A program made the translations under genes and the position numbers. From positions 186,001 through 250,000 of the forward strand of contig JAKLKU010000006.1 of assembly GCA_023150475.1 (NCBI GenBank): 64,000 nt of DNA, written 5' to 3'. Under the pieces are notes generated by a model. The model saw only the letters and a list, made by a program, of their open reading frames with translations, searched no databases and was not told where the DNA came from. Source of the DNA: Planctomycetota bacterium. Its GTDB lineage: Bacteria; Planctomycetota; UBA1135; GCA-002686595. Below, one piece after another: positions 25,728-35,015 of this stretch (position 1 is the stretch's first letter; the number at the start of each line of letters is the position of its first letter).

Positions 25728-26891
25728 TCACTGCAACGCGTTCCGGTAGATCTGCAACACGCGCTCGGCGTTGTCGCGCCAGCTCGAACGCTCGGCGTGC
25801 GCGCGTCCGGCGGCGCCGAAACGCTCGGCGAGGCCCGGCTCGGTCACCAATCGCTCGAGCGCGCGCTCGACCGCGTCGACGTTGGGCTCCGCGAGGTAGC
25901 CGTTGACTCCGTCCGCGACGGCGTCCTCCGCGCCGGAATCGCGCGTGCCGAGGCACGGCACGCCGCACGCGGCCGCTTCGAGGTACACGATGCCGAAGCC
26001 CTCGAACCCTCCGTCCTTCGAAGTCACCGGCGTGTGCACGAAAGCTCGCGCGCGCTGCAGGAGGTCGATCTTCTCGTCTTCCGAGACGTTGCCGAGCAAG
26101 TGCACGCGTTCACCGACGCCGTAACGAGCGATCAACGCTTCGAGCTCGCGTTTGTAGTCCGGATCGGAGTGTTTGCCGATCAGGAAGTGGTGCAGCGCGG
26201 GCCGGTGCTGCGCGACGCGCGCGAACGCTTCGAGCGACACGTGGTGGCCCTTGCGCTCCTTGAGCTCGCCGATCGCGAGCGTGTACTCGAGTCCGTGCCA
26301 CGGCTTCGCGCCGAGCTCGCGCCGGGCCACGTAATGACTCGCGTCGACGGCGTTCGGGATCACGTGCAAACGCTCGCGCGGCAGCTCGCCGTCGCGGAGC
26401 TCCTCGTCGAGGCGTTTCGCCGTGTACCGACTGACGGAGATCACCGCCGCGAGCCGCCGGTACGTCCAGCGCGAGAGCTTCGCGTGCCGCGGATCGAGCA
26501 GCGGTTGCACCGAATACGTCCCGTGCGCCGTCGCGACGCAGGGTTTGCCGGCGAGCCGCGCCGCGAGCAGCGCGACCAAGTTGTGCGGGTAGTCCTTGAT
26601 CGCGTGCACCAGGTCCGCGCGGCGCGCCGGCCCGAACGTCTTCGCGACGCCGAGAGCGAGGCTCGGCCAGAAGCGCGACGCCGCCATGTAGAAGAAGTAG
26701 TCCGGCGGCAGACCGACGCTGACCTTCCAGTGCGCCGGCACCTGCGAGGACGTCGGCCGGTGTTTCCTCGCGAGCAGGATCTCGACTTCGAGCCCGGGCT
26801 CGAGCGCTTCGAGCGCCGAGATCAGCCGGATCGCGTAGCGGCCGACGCCGTCGAGATCCGACAGCGAGTCGGTCAGGTAGAGCACCCTCAC
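25728..26891 (-). CDS. Glycosyltransferase family 4
   Basis: A 387-residue retaining GT-B enzyme. It opens MRVLYLTDSLSDLDGVGRYA, a nucleotide-sugar enzyme start with the Gly-rich acceptor loop. The donor site shows AIGELKERKGHH and EGFGIVYLE (E-x7-E complete). The start GTG at 26891 overlaps the preceding gene's TGA by four bases (GTGA), and the start of the next gene lies five bases beyond its stop. Linkage specificity cannot be assigned. Confidence 0.88.
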   Translation of the reverse strand: MRVLYLTDSLSDLDGVGRYAIRLISALEALEPGLEVEILLARKHRPTSSQVPAHWKVSVGLPPDYFFYMAASRFWPSLALGVAKTFGPARRADLVHAIKDYPHNLVALLAARLAGKPCVATAHGTYSVQPLLDPRHAKLSRWTYRRLAAVISVSRYTAKRLDEELRDGELPRERLHVIPNAVDASHYVARRELGAKPWHGLEYTLAIGELKERKGHHVSLEAFARVAQHRPALHHFLIGKHSDPDYKRELEALIARYGVGERVHLLGNVSEDEKIDLLQRARAFVHTPVTSKDGGFEGFGIVYLEAAACGVPCLGTRDSGAEDAVADGVNGYLAEPNVDAVERALERLVTEPGLAERFGAAGRAHAERSSWRDNAERVLQIYRNALQ

Positions 26892-28057
26892 GCCGCAGCC
26901 TCCATCCAGGCGAGCAGTCGTTTCGCGCGCGCCTCCCACGTGTGTTGCGGCGCGCGTTCGACGAGGCGGGCGCGGATGCGCGCACGCAGCGCGTCGTCCC
27001 CGAGCATCCGAGCGATGCCGGCGCGCAGCGTGTCGCTCGAGTCCGGCGGCACGAGCACCGCGTCCCGCTCGTGCTCGAGGATCTCGCGGATCGAAGGCAG
27101 ATCGCTCGCGACGATCGGCACGCCGGCGGCCATCGCTTCGAACACCTTGAGCGGCGACGTGTACTTCGCGCTGATCGCGGGCTCCGAGCGGTTCGGCACG
27201 ACGGTCAGGTCCGCCGCCGCGAGGTACGACGGCACTTTCGTCGGTGGCTGGAAGCCGTCGACACGGAAGTTCGCGAGGTCGTGCGCGAGCAGCTTCAAGC
27301 GCTCGACGTCCTTGTCCATGCCGCCCGCGACGACGAACTGCACGTCCGGCAGCGCGCGCGCGACGTCGACCAGGAGATCGACGCCCTTCCACGCGAGCAG
27401 GCCACCGGTGTAGACCACGACGCGTCCGTCGCGCGGGAGCCCGAGCTCGCCGCGCGCCTGCTCGCGGCTCGTGCGTCCACGAGCGCGCGTCGGATCGAGC
27501 GCGTCGTGTTCGACGCGGATCTTCGCGGCTTCGACGCCCAGCGCGATCAGGTCCTCGCGCACGCCGTTCGAGATCGCGACCACGCCGCGAGCGCCCCTCG
27601 CGGCTTCGAGCAGCCAACGCCGGCGCGTCGAGCCGCCGGGCACCCGGTGGAGTTCGAGGAACACGGCTTCGAGACCGCGACGCACCAAGTGGCGCGCGCT
27701 CTCGATCTCGCGCGAGTAGACGAGCGAGTGCGTGTGCCTTTCGAGCACGCGTTTCGCCGCGTTCTTCGCGAACGAGAGCTCCTGCAACCGTGCCGGGAAG
27801 TACTGCAAGAGCACGGGCACGCCGTCGACCCAGTCGATGCACGGCGCGGTCTCGAGCTTCGGCCTCGCGTCGCGCGCGATGCCGTAGAACGAGAACACGT
27901 CCTGGCCTTCCGGCAGGCCGACCTTCTTGCGCCTCTCGGCGGTCAACAGAGTCACGGCCGCGCCGGCGCGTTGGAACGCGGACGCGGTCTGCATCAGTTG
28001 CACGGACTGCGCGCGCTGCGACGGGATGCGTGCGTTGGCGACCAGCACGAGCTTCAT
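26888..28057 (-). CDS. Glycosyltransferase family 4
   Basis: A 389-residue GT-B enzyme beginning MKLVLVANARIPSQRAQSVQ. This start with a short arginine-serine loop is typical of the GT4 subgroup that uses the SPLKxFE donor motif, seen here as YTSPLKVFEAMAAG. YTGGLLAWKGVDLL marks the phosphate-binding loop. It starts five bases after the sulfatase-like gene ends and overlaps the next gene by four bases. Specificity is unknown. Confidence 0.88.
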   Translation of the reverse strand: MKLVLVANARIPSQRAQSVQLMQTASAFQRAGAAVTLLTAERRKKVGLPEGQDVFSFYGIARDARPKLETAPCIDWVDGVPVLLQYFPARLQELSFAKNAAKRVLERHTHSLVYSREIESARHLVRRGLEAVFLELHRVPGGSTRRRWLLEAARGARGVVAISNGVREDLIALGVEAAKIRVEHDALDPTRARGRTSREQARGELGLPRDGRVVVYTGGLLAWKGVDLLVDVARALPDVQFVVAGGMDKDVERLKLLAHDLANFRVDGFQPPTKVPSYLAAADLTVVPNRSEPAISAKYTSPLKVFEAMAAGVPIVASDLPSIREILEHERDAVLVPPDSSDTLRAGIARMLGDDALRARIRARLVERAPQHTWEARAKRLLAWMEAAA

Positions 28058-28062
28058 CCCGA

Positions 28063-30114
28063 TCACTTGCCCTTCGACTCGGTCGCGTGCCCGTCGTCGT
28101 GCGCGCCTGCGCCGACCCCCTCCGCGTAGCCGAGCATCCGGAGCAACGCGGCATCTTCGTCGTCGCGCGCGGAGCGTAGGAGTTCGTCGCGGCGGATCGG
28201 CATCGTCGCGCTCCAGGCCTCGAGCTCGGCGCGCAGTCGCTCCGCATCGGCGATGCGCTCGAGGATCGCGTTCTGCTTCTCGTCGGGATCGCGCTCGAGG
28301 TCGTAGAAGTGCGGCTTCTCGGCGCGGCCGTCGAGCGCCGCGCGCCAGCCCTCGGGCGTCAGCGCTTCGGTGGTCAAGAAGAGCTTCGACCGTTCGTCCT
28401 GGATCGAGAGGTAGATGCCGTTCTCGGCGAACGCGAAACGATGCGGCGGCTCTCCACGACCGAACGCGAGGTCGACCAGACTCTTGCCGTCGACGAACTC
28501 GCGCGGGTCCGTCGCTCCGACGCCCGGCGGTTCGAGGCCGGCGAGCGCGCAGACGGTCGGCACGATGTCGATCGACTGCACGATTTCCTTCACGCGCTTC
28601 CCGGCGGGCAGCTTCTGCGGCAAGCGCATGACGAGCGGCACCCGCAGATTGGTCTGGAACATCCAGTTGTGTTCCCAGAGGCCGTGGTCGCCGAGTTCCT
28701 CGCCGTGGTCGGACGTGACGATCACCAGCGTCTGGTCGAGCACGCCCGCGCGCTCCAGCGTGTCGACGACTTGACCGATCATCTCGTCCGCCTGCTCGAC
28801 GCCCGCGTAGTAGAGATTCTGGATCTGCGCGACGTCGGCGGGCGTCAGCGTGTACTTGCCCTGTTCGATCGCGATGCGGTGTTCCGCCCAGAACGAGCGG
28901 ATCGGCCCGTCGTAGTTCGGGTCGACGAGCCCGTCCTTGAAGCGTTGCGGAGGGTCGTACGGCGTGTGCGTCGAGTAGTAGTGGATTTTGGTCGCGAAGC
29001 GTTTGGTCGCGTGCTCGCGGAGCCAGTCGCTCGCGACGTCGGCGACTTGCGCAGCGTCGAACTTCTGCGAGAGCTTGTTCTGGAAGATCGAGACCAGGAG
29101 CTCGGAACGGAAGACGCTCCACGGGTTCTCGACTTCGACGAGCGCGTGCCCGACCAGAGCTTCGAAGTAGGTGTCGAACCCGCGCGCCAGGCCGGAGCCG
29201 TGCGACACGGTGCCGGTCAGGAACGCCGCGGTCGTGTAGTCCGTCGGCTCGAGCCGGCGGCCGTCGAGCCGCTTCGCGTTCTTCAAGTGCCACGGCAGCG
29301 TCACGTTCGGCGGCAACGCGACGTCCGCGGCCATCTTCACGAGCCCGTGCCGCCGCGGGTACTTACCGGTCAGGATGGAACCGAACGACGACCAAGTGAA
29401 CGGCGCTTGGACGAACGCGTTCTCGAAGAGCACGCCTTCCTTCGCGAGTCGATCGATGTGCGGCGTCTGCACACGCGGATGCCCGTAGCACGACAGCACG
29501 TCGGACCGCAGCGCGTCGACGACGAAGAGCACCACGTTCGGCAGTTCCCGGTTGCGCTCGTTCAGGCTGCCGCGCTCCGCGCTGCGCGACGACTGCACGC
29601 CGACGTACGCCGCGCCGCCGATGCACGCGATCGGCACGAGCCAGACGAGCGTCCACTTCGCGGGCTTGGGCGCTCGTGGCGCGAGCTTCGCCGCGACGAC
29701 GGCGACGACGGCGCCGACGACCAGCGAGCCGGCGGCGACCGCGAGCCGGCGGGGATCGAGCGCGGACACGCCGTAGAAGAGCCATTCGCGGCTCCACCAG
29801 TACAGTTCCGCGGCGAACACCAACGCGAGTCCGAGCGTCGAGAGGAACGCGATCCTCGAACGCAAGTCGCGCGCACGGAGGAACGCGTGCAGCACGAGCG
29901 CTCCGAGCACCAGGCCGGCGCCCCACACGACGCAGTACGTCAACACGGCGCCGGCGAGGCAGCCGAGGAGGTCCAACGGTTCGCTCGTGCGCGTGCGGAA
30001 CGACGCGATCGCGCCGTCGAGGAGCCCGTGCCAGAAGCCGACCAGCAGGCCCGCGTTCAGGCCCGCGCGCAGACTCGTGAGAGGCCCAGGGGCGTTCGGC
30101 TCGTGCGTCGACAT
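28063..30114 (-). CDS. Membrane-anchored sulfatase-fold enzyme lacking the formylglycine Cys
   Basis: A 683-residue protein with four or five N-terminal helices (about 15-170) and then an alkaline-phosphatase/sulfatase domain. Metal ligands are visible: Asp200 in LFVVDALRSDVLSCYG and the late SDHGEELGDHG motif. Where sulfatases have Cys/Ser-x-Pro-x-Arg this protein has Thr240 (PFTWSSFGSILTGKYP). A Thr nucleophile with membrane helices is what phosphoethanolamine and phosphoglycerol transferases have, so a phosphotransferase acting on the glycan or a lipid is as likely as a sulfatase. It lies inside the glycosyltransferase series. ATG at 30114. Confidence 0.85.
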   Translation of the reverse strand: MSTHEPNAPGPLTSLRAGLNAGLLVGFWHGLLDGAIASFRTRTSEPLDLLGCLAGAVLTYCVVWGAGLVLGALVLHAFLRARDLRSRIAFLSTLGLALVFAAELYWWSREWLFYGVSALDPRRLAVAAGSLVVGAVVAVVAAKLAPRAPKPAKWTLVWLVPIACIGGAAYVGVQSSRSAERGSLNERNRELPNVVLFVVDALRSDVLSCYGHPRVQTPHIDRLAKEGVLFENAFVQAPFTWSSFGSILTGKYPRRHGLVKMAADVALPPNVTLPWHLKNAKRLDGRRLEPTDYTTAAFLTGTVSHGSGLARGFDTYFEALVGHALVEVENPWSVFRSELLVSIFQNKLSQKFDAAQVADVASDWLREHATKRFATKIHYYSTHTPYDPPQRFKDGLVDPNYDGPIRSFWAEHRIAIEQGKYTLTPADVAQIQNLYYAGVEQADEMIGQVVDTLERAGVLDQTLVIVTSDHGEELGDHGLWEHNWMFQTNLRVPLVMRLPQKLPAGKRVKEIVQSIDIVPTVCALAGLEPPGVGATDPREFVDGKSLVDLAFGRGEPPHRFAFAENGIYLSIQDERSKLFLTTEALTPEGWRAALDGRAEKPHFYDLERDPDEKQNAILERIADAERLRAELEAWSATMPIRRDELLRSARDDEDAALLRMLGYAEGVGAGAHDDGHATESKGK

Positions 30115-30144
30115 CGAAGGGAAGAGCCTACCCCAACGTTCGGC

Positions 30145-31902
30145 TCAGGAAAGGCGGTAGCGGACTTCGGCGGCGCTTTGGAAGACGTCGCGCGCGGCCC
30201 GAGGAACGACGTATTCGAGCGCGCACGAGCGAGGATCGTCGAGGCGCCGCTCGTGGACGGAAATTCCGTCGCCTTCGAGGCGGAACGTGCGTTCGAGGCG
30301 CGGTCCGGGCACCGCCGTTCCGTCGCGCCATGCGACGCCGCTCTCGAGCACGATCGCGTCGCCCGACGTGCGCACGCTCGGCGCGAGATGGAACGCGCTC
30401 GAGACACGCGGCGCGGCGTAGGCGGCGAGCGAACGCGTCGCGACGCGCAACGGTTCCTTCAAGGCCGCGCCGAAACGATCGCCGCGCCAGTGGTTGCGCG
30501 CGAGCCAGAAGGAGAAGCGCAGTTCGTCCTTGTTCGCGCGCCAGCCGGAGAGCCAACGCGGCCCGCCCACCTTGCCGTTCCACTCGCCTGCTTGCGTGCC
30601 GCCGAGGCGACAGCGTTCGAGGAGCTCGGCGCCGTCCGCCTTGCGCAGCACGCGGATCAATCCGGCGCCGTGCGGACTGCCGTGGTGGACGTTGAAACCC
30701 GGCCGCGCGCCGCGCACCCACGCGACGACGACGTCGTCCTCGAGGCGCCCGAGCGCAACTTCGGGGAACCACACCACGCGCAGGTCGATCCCCGACCCGG
30801 ACGTCGCGAGCGGCTCGCGGCGGCTCGCTTCGGCCGCCTCGAGCAACGGCAACGCTCGCGCGATCCACTCGGCGTGGCAGGCCCAGAAGACCGGGCACTG
30901 ATAGCTTTTCGAACGACCGTGGCCGTCGAAGTGGCTGCGCGGCCGCCCGTCCGGTGCGAGATGTCGCGCCCACGCACGGAACGCGGCGAGAGCGGCGTCG
31001 GCGAACGGCCTGCGACCGAACACGCGCCAGCCTTCGGCGAACGTCCACACGTCGAAGACGTTCGACGCGACTTCGTAGTTCGCGCCCCAGTACCAGGGCT
31101 TCGCTTCGACGAGCCCGGCCTTGATGCCGTCGGGGCCCTGCAACGCGAGCAGGAAGTCGAGCCCACGCTCGAGCGGTCCCGCGAAGAGTTGCTCGCGCGG
31201 ATCGCGCCGGAGCTGCGCCAGAGCGAAGAGCAGGAATCCCGTCACGCGTGACTGATAGAACGCGGACACGTCGCCGGACCCCGGGTGCGCGCCACCCCAC
31301 TCGAGCGGGTGGTACGGATAACTGCCGTCGCGGTTCTGGATGCCTTCGAGGACGCCGACCGCTTCGAGCGCCGCGCGCTCGAGCGTTTCGTCGGCTGCGA
31401 GCGTCCACGCGTGCGCGAGCCCGGTGAGCCCCCAAGCGCGTTGCGCCGGGATGCCTTTGTCGAGCACCGCATAGCGCAAGTACGTCCGTGCGTGCAGCAG
31501 GCTCGCGTCGGTGAAACGCTGGCGTTGATCCGCGCTCATGCGCGAGCCGAGGCGGTGCACGAGCTCGGCGAGCGCGTCGCTGCACGCGCCGCCGTCGATC
31601 ACGCTGTTCGAGCAGTTGAACGGATCGTGGCGCCCCGGTCGGAACGTGTGGCACGGGCTCGTGCCTTCGCGCACCAAGTTCGCGACCAAGCGCTCGCCTT
31701 GCTGCAGCGCGGCGGCGCGGAACTCGTCGGAATCCTCGAGTTCGCCGAGCACCGCGGCCATCACGGCCGCGCCGGCGCTCTTGCCCGTGTGCTCGATCTT
31801 GTGTTCGGGGCAGACGATCCGTCCACGCTCGTCGCGCAGCGCGAGCAGCCAACGCAACGCGCGCCTCACCGGTTCGCGGAACTCCTCGCGGATGGGGTTC
31901 AT
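30145..31902 (-). CDS. Putative alpha/alpha-toroid protein of the glycan locus
   Basis: A 585-residue soluble protein without signal peptide. The first 360 residues are repeated helix pairs rich in Trp and Gly turns (RAWGLTGLAHAWTLA, GSYPYHPLEWGG, YWGANYEVASNVFDVW), the look of an (alpha/alpha)6 barrel as in glycan lyases, epimerases and GH families. From about 370 the segment is beta-rich (HHGSPHGAGLIRVL, RFSFWLARNHWRGDRFG), like the C-terminal sandwich of heparinase-type enzymes. I recognise no specific family and no catalytic set. It lies between the GT2 and the sulfatase-fold genes, 16 bases from the former. Confidence 0.8.
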   Translation of the reverse strand: MNPIREEFREPVRRALRWLLALRDERGRIVCPEHKIEHTGKSAGAAVMAAVLGELEDSDEFRAAALQQGERLVANLVREGTSPCHTFRPGRHDPFNCSNSVIDGGACSDALAELVHRLGSRMSADQRQRFTDASLLHARTYLRYAVLDKGIPAQRAWGLTGLAHAWTLAADETLERAALEAVGVLEGIQNRDGSYPYHPLEWGGAHPGSGDVSAFYQSRVTGFLLFALAQLRRDPREQLFAGPLERGLDFLLALQGPDGIKAGLVEAKPWYWGANYEVASNVFDVWTFAEGWRVFGRRPFADAALAAFRAWARHLAPDGRPRSHFDGHGRSKSYQCPVFWACHAEWIARALPLLEAAEASRREPLATSGSGIDLRVVWFPEVALGRLEDDVVVAWVRGARPGFNVHHGSPHGAGLIRVLRKADGAELLERCRLGGTQAGEWNGKVGGPRWLSGWRANKDELRFSFWLARNHWRGDRFGAALKEPLRVATRSLAAYAAPRVSSAFHLAPSVRTSGDAIVLESGVAWRDGTAVPGPRLERTFRLEGDGISVHERRLDDPRSCALEYVVPRAARDVFQSAAEVRYRLS

Positions 31903-31918
31903 CGGTCGCGTCGGCTCC

Positions 31919-32830
31919 TCAGCGCGCGAGGAAAGCGAGCAACGCCCGCGTGACCGGTCGGACGGGTTCGTGTGGCTTGTGCGCGAGGCTCGCGAACGAC
32001 TGGCGCAACGCGAAGTCGACGTAGGCGAAGAGGACGCAGAGTTTGACCCAGGCCGCGGCGACGCGACCGAAGTGGGCGCGGTAGTAGAGCAGCCGGTCGG
32101 CGTGCCAACGCGACAGGAAGTCGGCGAACTGCCGGGTGCTGCGGCCGAGATGATGCGTCGCGCGCGCGCTCGCGAGATACCGCAGCTTCGAGCCGGTGCG
32201 CAGCAGTCGCGCGGCGAGGTCGACGTCGGAGAAGAAGAGCCAGAGCCGCTCGTCGAGCCCGCCGAGCGCGTCGAGCGCGCTGCGCCGCACCAGGAGACAC
32301 GCCGCAGCCGGTTGTTCGACGTCCTGGTCGACCGAGTAGTCGACGTCGCGCGCGAAGTAGCGGCGCAATTCGCGGCTCTCGGGGAACCAGCGCTCGCACG
32401 GCGTCGCGAAGCAGAGCGGCGTGAGCCAGCCGGGCAGACGCATCAGCGATCGTTGGAGCGTGCCGTCGGGGTTCTCGAGCCTGGGTGCGACCGCTGCGTG
32501 GCCCGGGTGCGCGTCGAGGAACTCGACCAGGCTCGTGAGCGTGTCCGTCGCGAGCCGCGCATCGGCGTTGAGCAGCAGGACGTACGTCGCGCGGGTCGCT
32601 GCGAGGCCTTGGTTGCACGCTCGCGTGTAGCCCAAGTTCTCCGCGTTCTCGATCAGCGCGACGCGCGGGAACCGGGAGCGCACCAGCGCGGCGGAGCCGT
32701 CGCTCGACGCGTTGTCGACGACCACGACTTCGCGCGGCGGGGGCACGCTCCGTTCGAGCGAAACGAGGCACTCGGCGAGCAGGTCGCGGGTGTTCCACGA
32801 AGGCACGATCACGGCGACGTCGCTCGTCAC
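31919..32830 (-). CDS. Glycosyltransferase family 2 (rhamnosyl-type)
   Basis: A 303-residue GT-A enzyme, the only inverting GT2 in the locus. The nucleotide-sugar loop is VVVDNASSDGS, the metal site is LLLNADARL, and the acceptor loop LDERLWLFFSDVDLAARL is typical of WbbL-type rhamnosyltransferases. The C-terminus has a membrane-associated segment (FGRVAAAWVKLCVLFAY). The GTG start at 32830 overlaps the preceding gene's TGA by four bases. The sugar is inferred by family resemblance only. Confidence 0.88.
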   Translation of the reverse strand: MTSDVAVIVPSWNTRDLLAECLVSLERSVPPPREVVVVDNASSDGSAALVRSRFPRVALIENAENLGYTRACNQGLAATRATYVLLLNADARLATDTLTSLVEFLDAHPGHAAVAPRLENPDGTLQRSLMRLPGWLTPLCFATPCERWFPESRELRRYFARDVDYSVDQDVEQPAAACLLVRRSALDALGGLDERLWLFFSDVDLAARLLRTGSKLRYLASARATHHLGRSTRQFADFLSRWHADRLLYYRAHFGRVAAAWVKLCVLFAYVDFALRQSFASLAHKPHEPVRPVTRALLAFLAR

Positions 32831-33885
32831 GCGCTCATCTCCGCGCACAAACGCGCCATCAGGCGATCGACTTCGTGATCGCGCGCGACGATCGCCCGCA
32901 AACGACGCCCGAGCTCCGCGCGTTCGGCGGGAGTGCGTGCGAGCACCCGCCGGAGCGCCGCGGCGAGCGACTCCGGATCCGACTTCTCGAAGTGCAGTTC
33001 CCGTGCTGCGCCGCCGAGTTCCGCGATCACGCCTCCGAACGCATCGTTGCAGGAGAGCACGGGCCGCGCGGCCGCCATCGCTTCGAGCACGACCTTGTCG
33101 AGACTGCCCGTGTGGCTCGAGTTGACGACCACGCTCGCCCGCGCGTAGAGCTCGGGCACGTCGCGATACGGGACGGCCCCGTGCAGCGTGACCGCCGTAG
33201 CGAGCCCGAGCTCGCGGATGCGCGCCTCGACCGACTCGCGATACGCCGCGTCCCCGGCGGCGAGTCCGCCCCCGGCCCATTCGAGGCGCGCCGTGTTGCC
33301 GGACGCGCGCAACCGCGCGAGCGCTTCGATCACGGTCAACGGGTCCTTCGAAGGCGTCAGGCGCCCGACCGACAGGACGATCGGCGGCGTCGCGGGCTCG
33401 ACGCCGCGCGGATCGAAGTGCGCGAGGTCGACGCCGTGGCCCGTGACGACGGTCTTCGGGCTCACGACGCGCAGCGACTCCTTGGTCGCCGTGAACACTT
33501 TCTCGACTTCGCGCACGGCGCGTTCGAGGCGCGCGTCGACGCCGCCGTGCGTGTACCACAAGTAGAGCCGCGCGCCGGCCCGCCGCGCGAACGGCGCCGC
33601 GACGTTGGCGTACCGCGGCACCATGTGCGCGAGCACCGCGTCGAACCGCTCGCGTTCGAGCGCTTCCTTGAGGATCGCTCGGTAGCGCAAGTAGCGGCGA
33701 ACGACGCCGCGCCGGCCGACTGCGCGCCAATCGACGTTCGCGGGCAGGCCGTGCGTGTCCCCCACTTCGAGCGCGACGACGCGCACACGCTCGGCATGCG
33801 CCGCGAAGCCCTCGACCCAACGCGTGACGAAACCGAGCACCGCGTCGTTGCGGTCGAGCACCTGCGTCAGGAAGACGAGCTTCAT
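32827..33885 (-). CDS. Glycosyltransferase family 4 (atypical donor site)
   Basis: A 352-residue GT-B enzyme starting MKLVFLTQVLDRNDAVLGFV. It has LSVGRLTPSKDPLTVIEAL at the donor domain entrance. The usual E-x7-E region reads HTGSLDKVVLEAM, so the first Glu is missing while the second is present. This SLDKVVLEAM form is common in one GT4 subgroup. The ATG at 33885 overlaps the preceding stop by four bases (ATGA). Confidence 0.87.
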   Translation of the reverse strand: MKLVFLTQVLDRNDAVLGFVTRWVEGFAAHAERVRVVALEVGDTHGLPANVDWRAVGRRGVVRRYLRYRAILKEALERERFDAVLAHMVPRYANVAAPFARRAGARLYLWYTHGGVDARLERAVREVEKVFTATKESLRVVSPKTVVTGHGVDLAHFDPRGVEPATPPIVLSVGRLTPSKDPLTVIEALARLRASGNTARLEWAGGGLAAGDAAYRESVEARIRELGLATAVTLHGAVPYRDVPELYARASVVVNSSHTGSLDKVVLEAMAAARPVLSCNDAFGGVIAELGGAARELHFEKSDPESLAAALRRVLARTPAERAELGRRLRAIVARDHEVDRLMARLCAEMSA

Positions 33886-35015
33886 CGCCGCACCGGCTCC
33901 GCACCAATCAGTCGATGCAACCCCTCCGCGTAACCGCGCAGGATCCGCGAGTACTCGAACCGTTCGGCGCGGCGGCGCGCTTCGCGGCCGAGCGCGCGGC
34001 GTTCGGTTTCGTCGCCGAGCACGTCCGCGAGCCCGGCGGCGAGCGTCTCGACGTCGAACCCGACCAAACGCCCGGCGGCGCCGTCCTCGAGCAGCTCCGT
34101 CATCATGCCGACCGGCGTGCTGACCACCGGCGTGCCGCAGGCCATCGCTTCGACGGTGAAACGCGGACCGCCTTCGCAGGTCGACGCGCAGACCACGACG
34201 CGCGAACGGCGGTAGAGCTCGGCGAGATCGCTCGCGCCTTGCACCCACTCGACGAACGTCGCGTCGAGCGCCCGCCGTTGCGCACGGCGCATCGCGGCGG
34301 CGCGCAGCGGTCCTTTGCCGACGAAAAGCGAGCGTGTCTTCGTGCCGCGACGGTCGACTTCCGCGAGTGCGTCGACGATGCGGTCGAGGCCCTTGTTGTT
34401 GACCATGCGGCCGACGAAGAGCACGTCGTACTCGACCGGCGGCGGCGTGCTCGCCGGCGCGAAGACTTCGAGGTCGATGTAGAGCGATGGGAGCACGATC
34501 ACTTTGTCCCGCGGCGCGCCCCAACGTTCGAGCAACGGCGGCATCTCCGCCGAGTTGACGACGCGGAAGCCGAGCGCACGATCGCTCGCCCACTTGACGT
34601 AGAGCTCCGCGACCGCGCGGTCGACGCGCTCCTTGAAGTCGGCGGCGACCGGGAACCCAGGCACGTGGTGGATCTCCGAGAGGTACGGCACGCCGTGCTC
34701 GCGCGAGAGTCGCGCCGCGGCGAGGCCGTTGTAGAACCAACCGTAGTCGTGGCTGACGATCAGCTCGTGGTGGTGCTCGTTCAGGAGCTCCGCGCCGCGT
34801 TGCGTCAAGTAACGCAGCATGCCCGCGCGCCCGCACGGCGCCGGATGGAAGTGCACACGCTCCCAGATCGTCGCGACGGTCGGCGGTTTGGGTGGTTTCG
34901 GGCAGAGCACGTCGATGCGCTCGAACCAACGCGAGAACTCGCGCTGCATCGCGTAGAACGGACCTTGTTCGCCGATCGACACTTGTCGATCGCCCGACAG
35001 CATCAGGAGGCGCAC
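33882..35015 (-). CDS. Glycosyltransferase family 4
   Basis: A 377-residue GT-B enzyme. It begins MRLLMLSGDRQVSIGEQGPF, and contains VGRMVNNKGLDRIV and the intact donor motif STCEGGPRFTVEAMACG. The start is GTG at 35015, which overlaps the end of the preceding gene by 13 bases. YLSEIHHVPGFPV marks the loop between the two Rossmann domains. Substrate unknown. Confidence 0.87.
   Translation of the reverse strand: MRLLMLSGDRQVSIGEQGPFYAMQREFSRWFERIDVLCPKPPKPPTVATIWERVHFHPAPCGRAGMLRYLTQRGAELLNEHHHELIVSHDYGWFYNGLAAARLSREHGVPYLSEIHHVPGFPVAADFKERVDRAVAELYVKWASDRALGFRVVNSAEMPPLLERWGAPRDKVIVLPSLYIDLEVFAPASTPPPVEYDVLFVGRMVNNKGLDRIVDALAEVDRRGTKTRSLFVGKGPLRAAAMRRAQRRALDATFVEWVQGASDLAELYRRSRVVVCASTCEGGPRFTVEAMACGTPVVSTPVGMMTELLEDGAAGRLVGFDVETLAAGLADVLGDETERRALGREARRRAERFEYSRILRGYAEGLHRLIGAEPVRR

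Noticed and set aside
22969..25749. A 926-codon plus-strand frame
   Set aside because: Antisense to the radical SAM and glycosyltransferase genes; no recognisable motif and composition typical of GC-rich shadow frames.
28309..31251. A 980-codon plus-strand frame
   Set aside because: Shadow of the sulfatase-fold and toroid genes; repetitive Arg/Glu/Ala/Val content without any domain.
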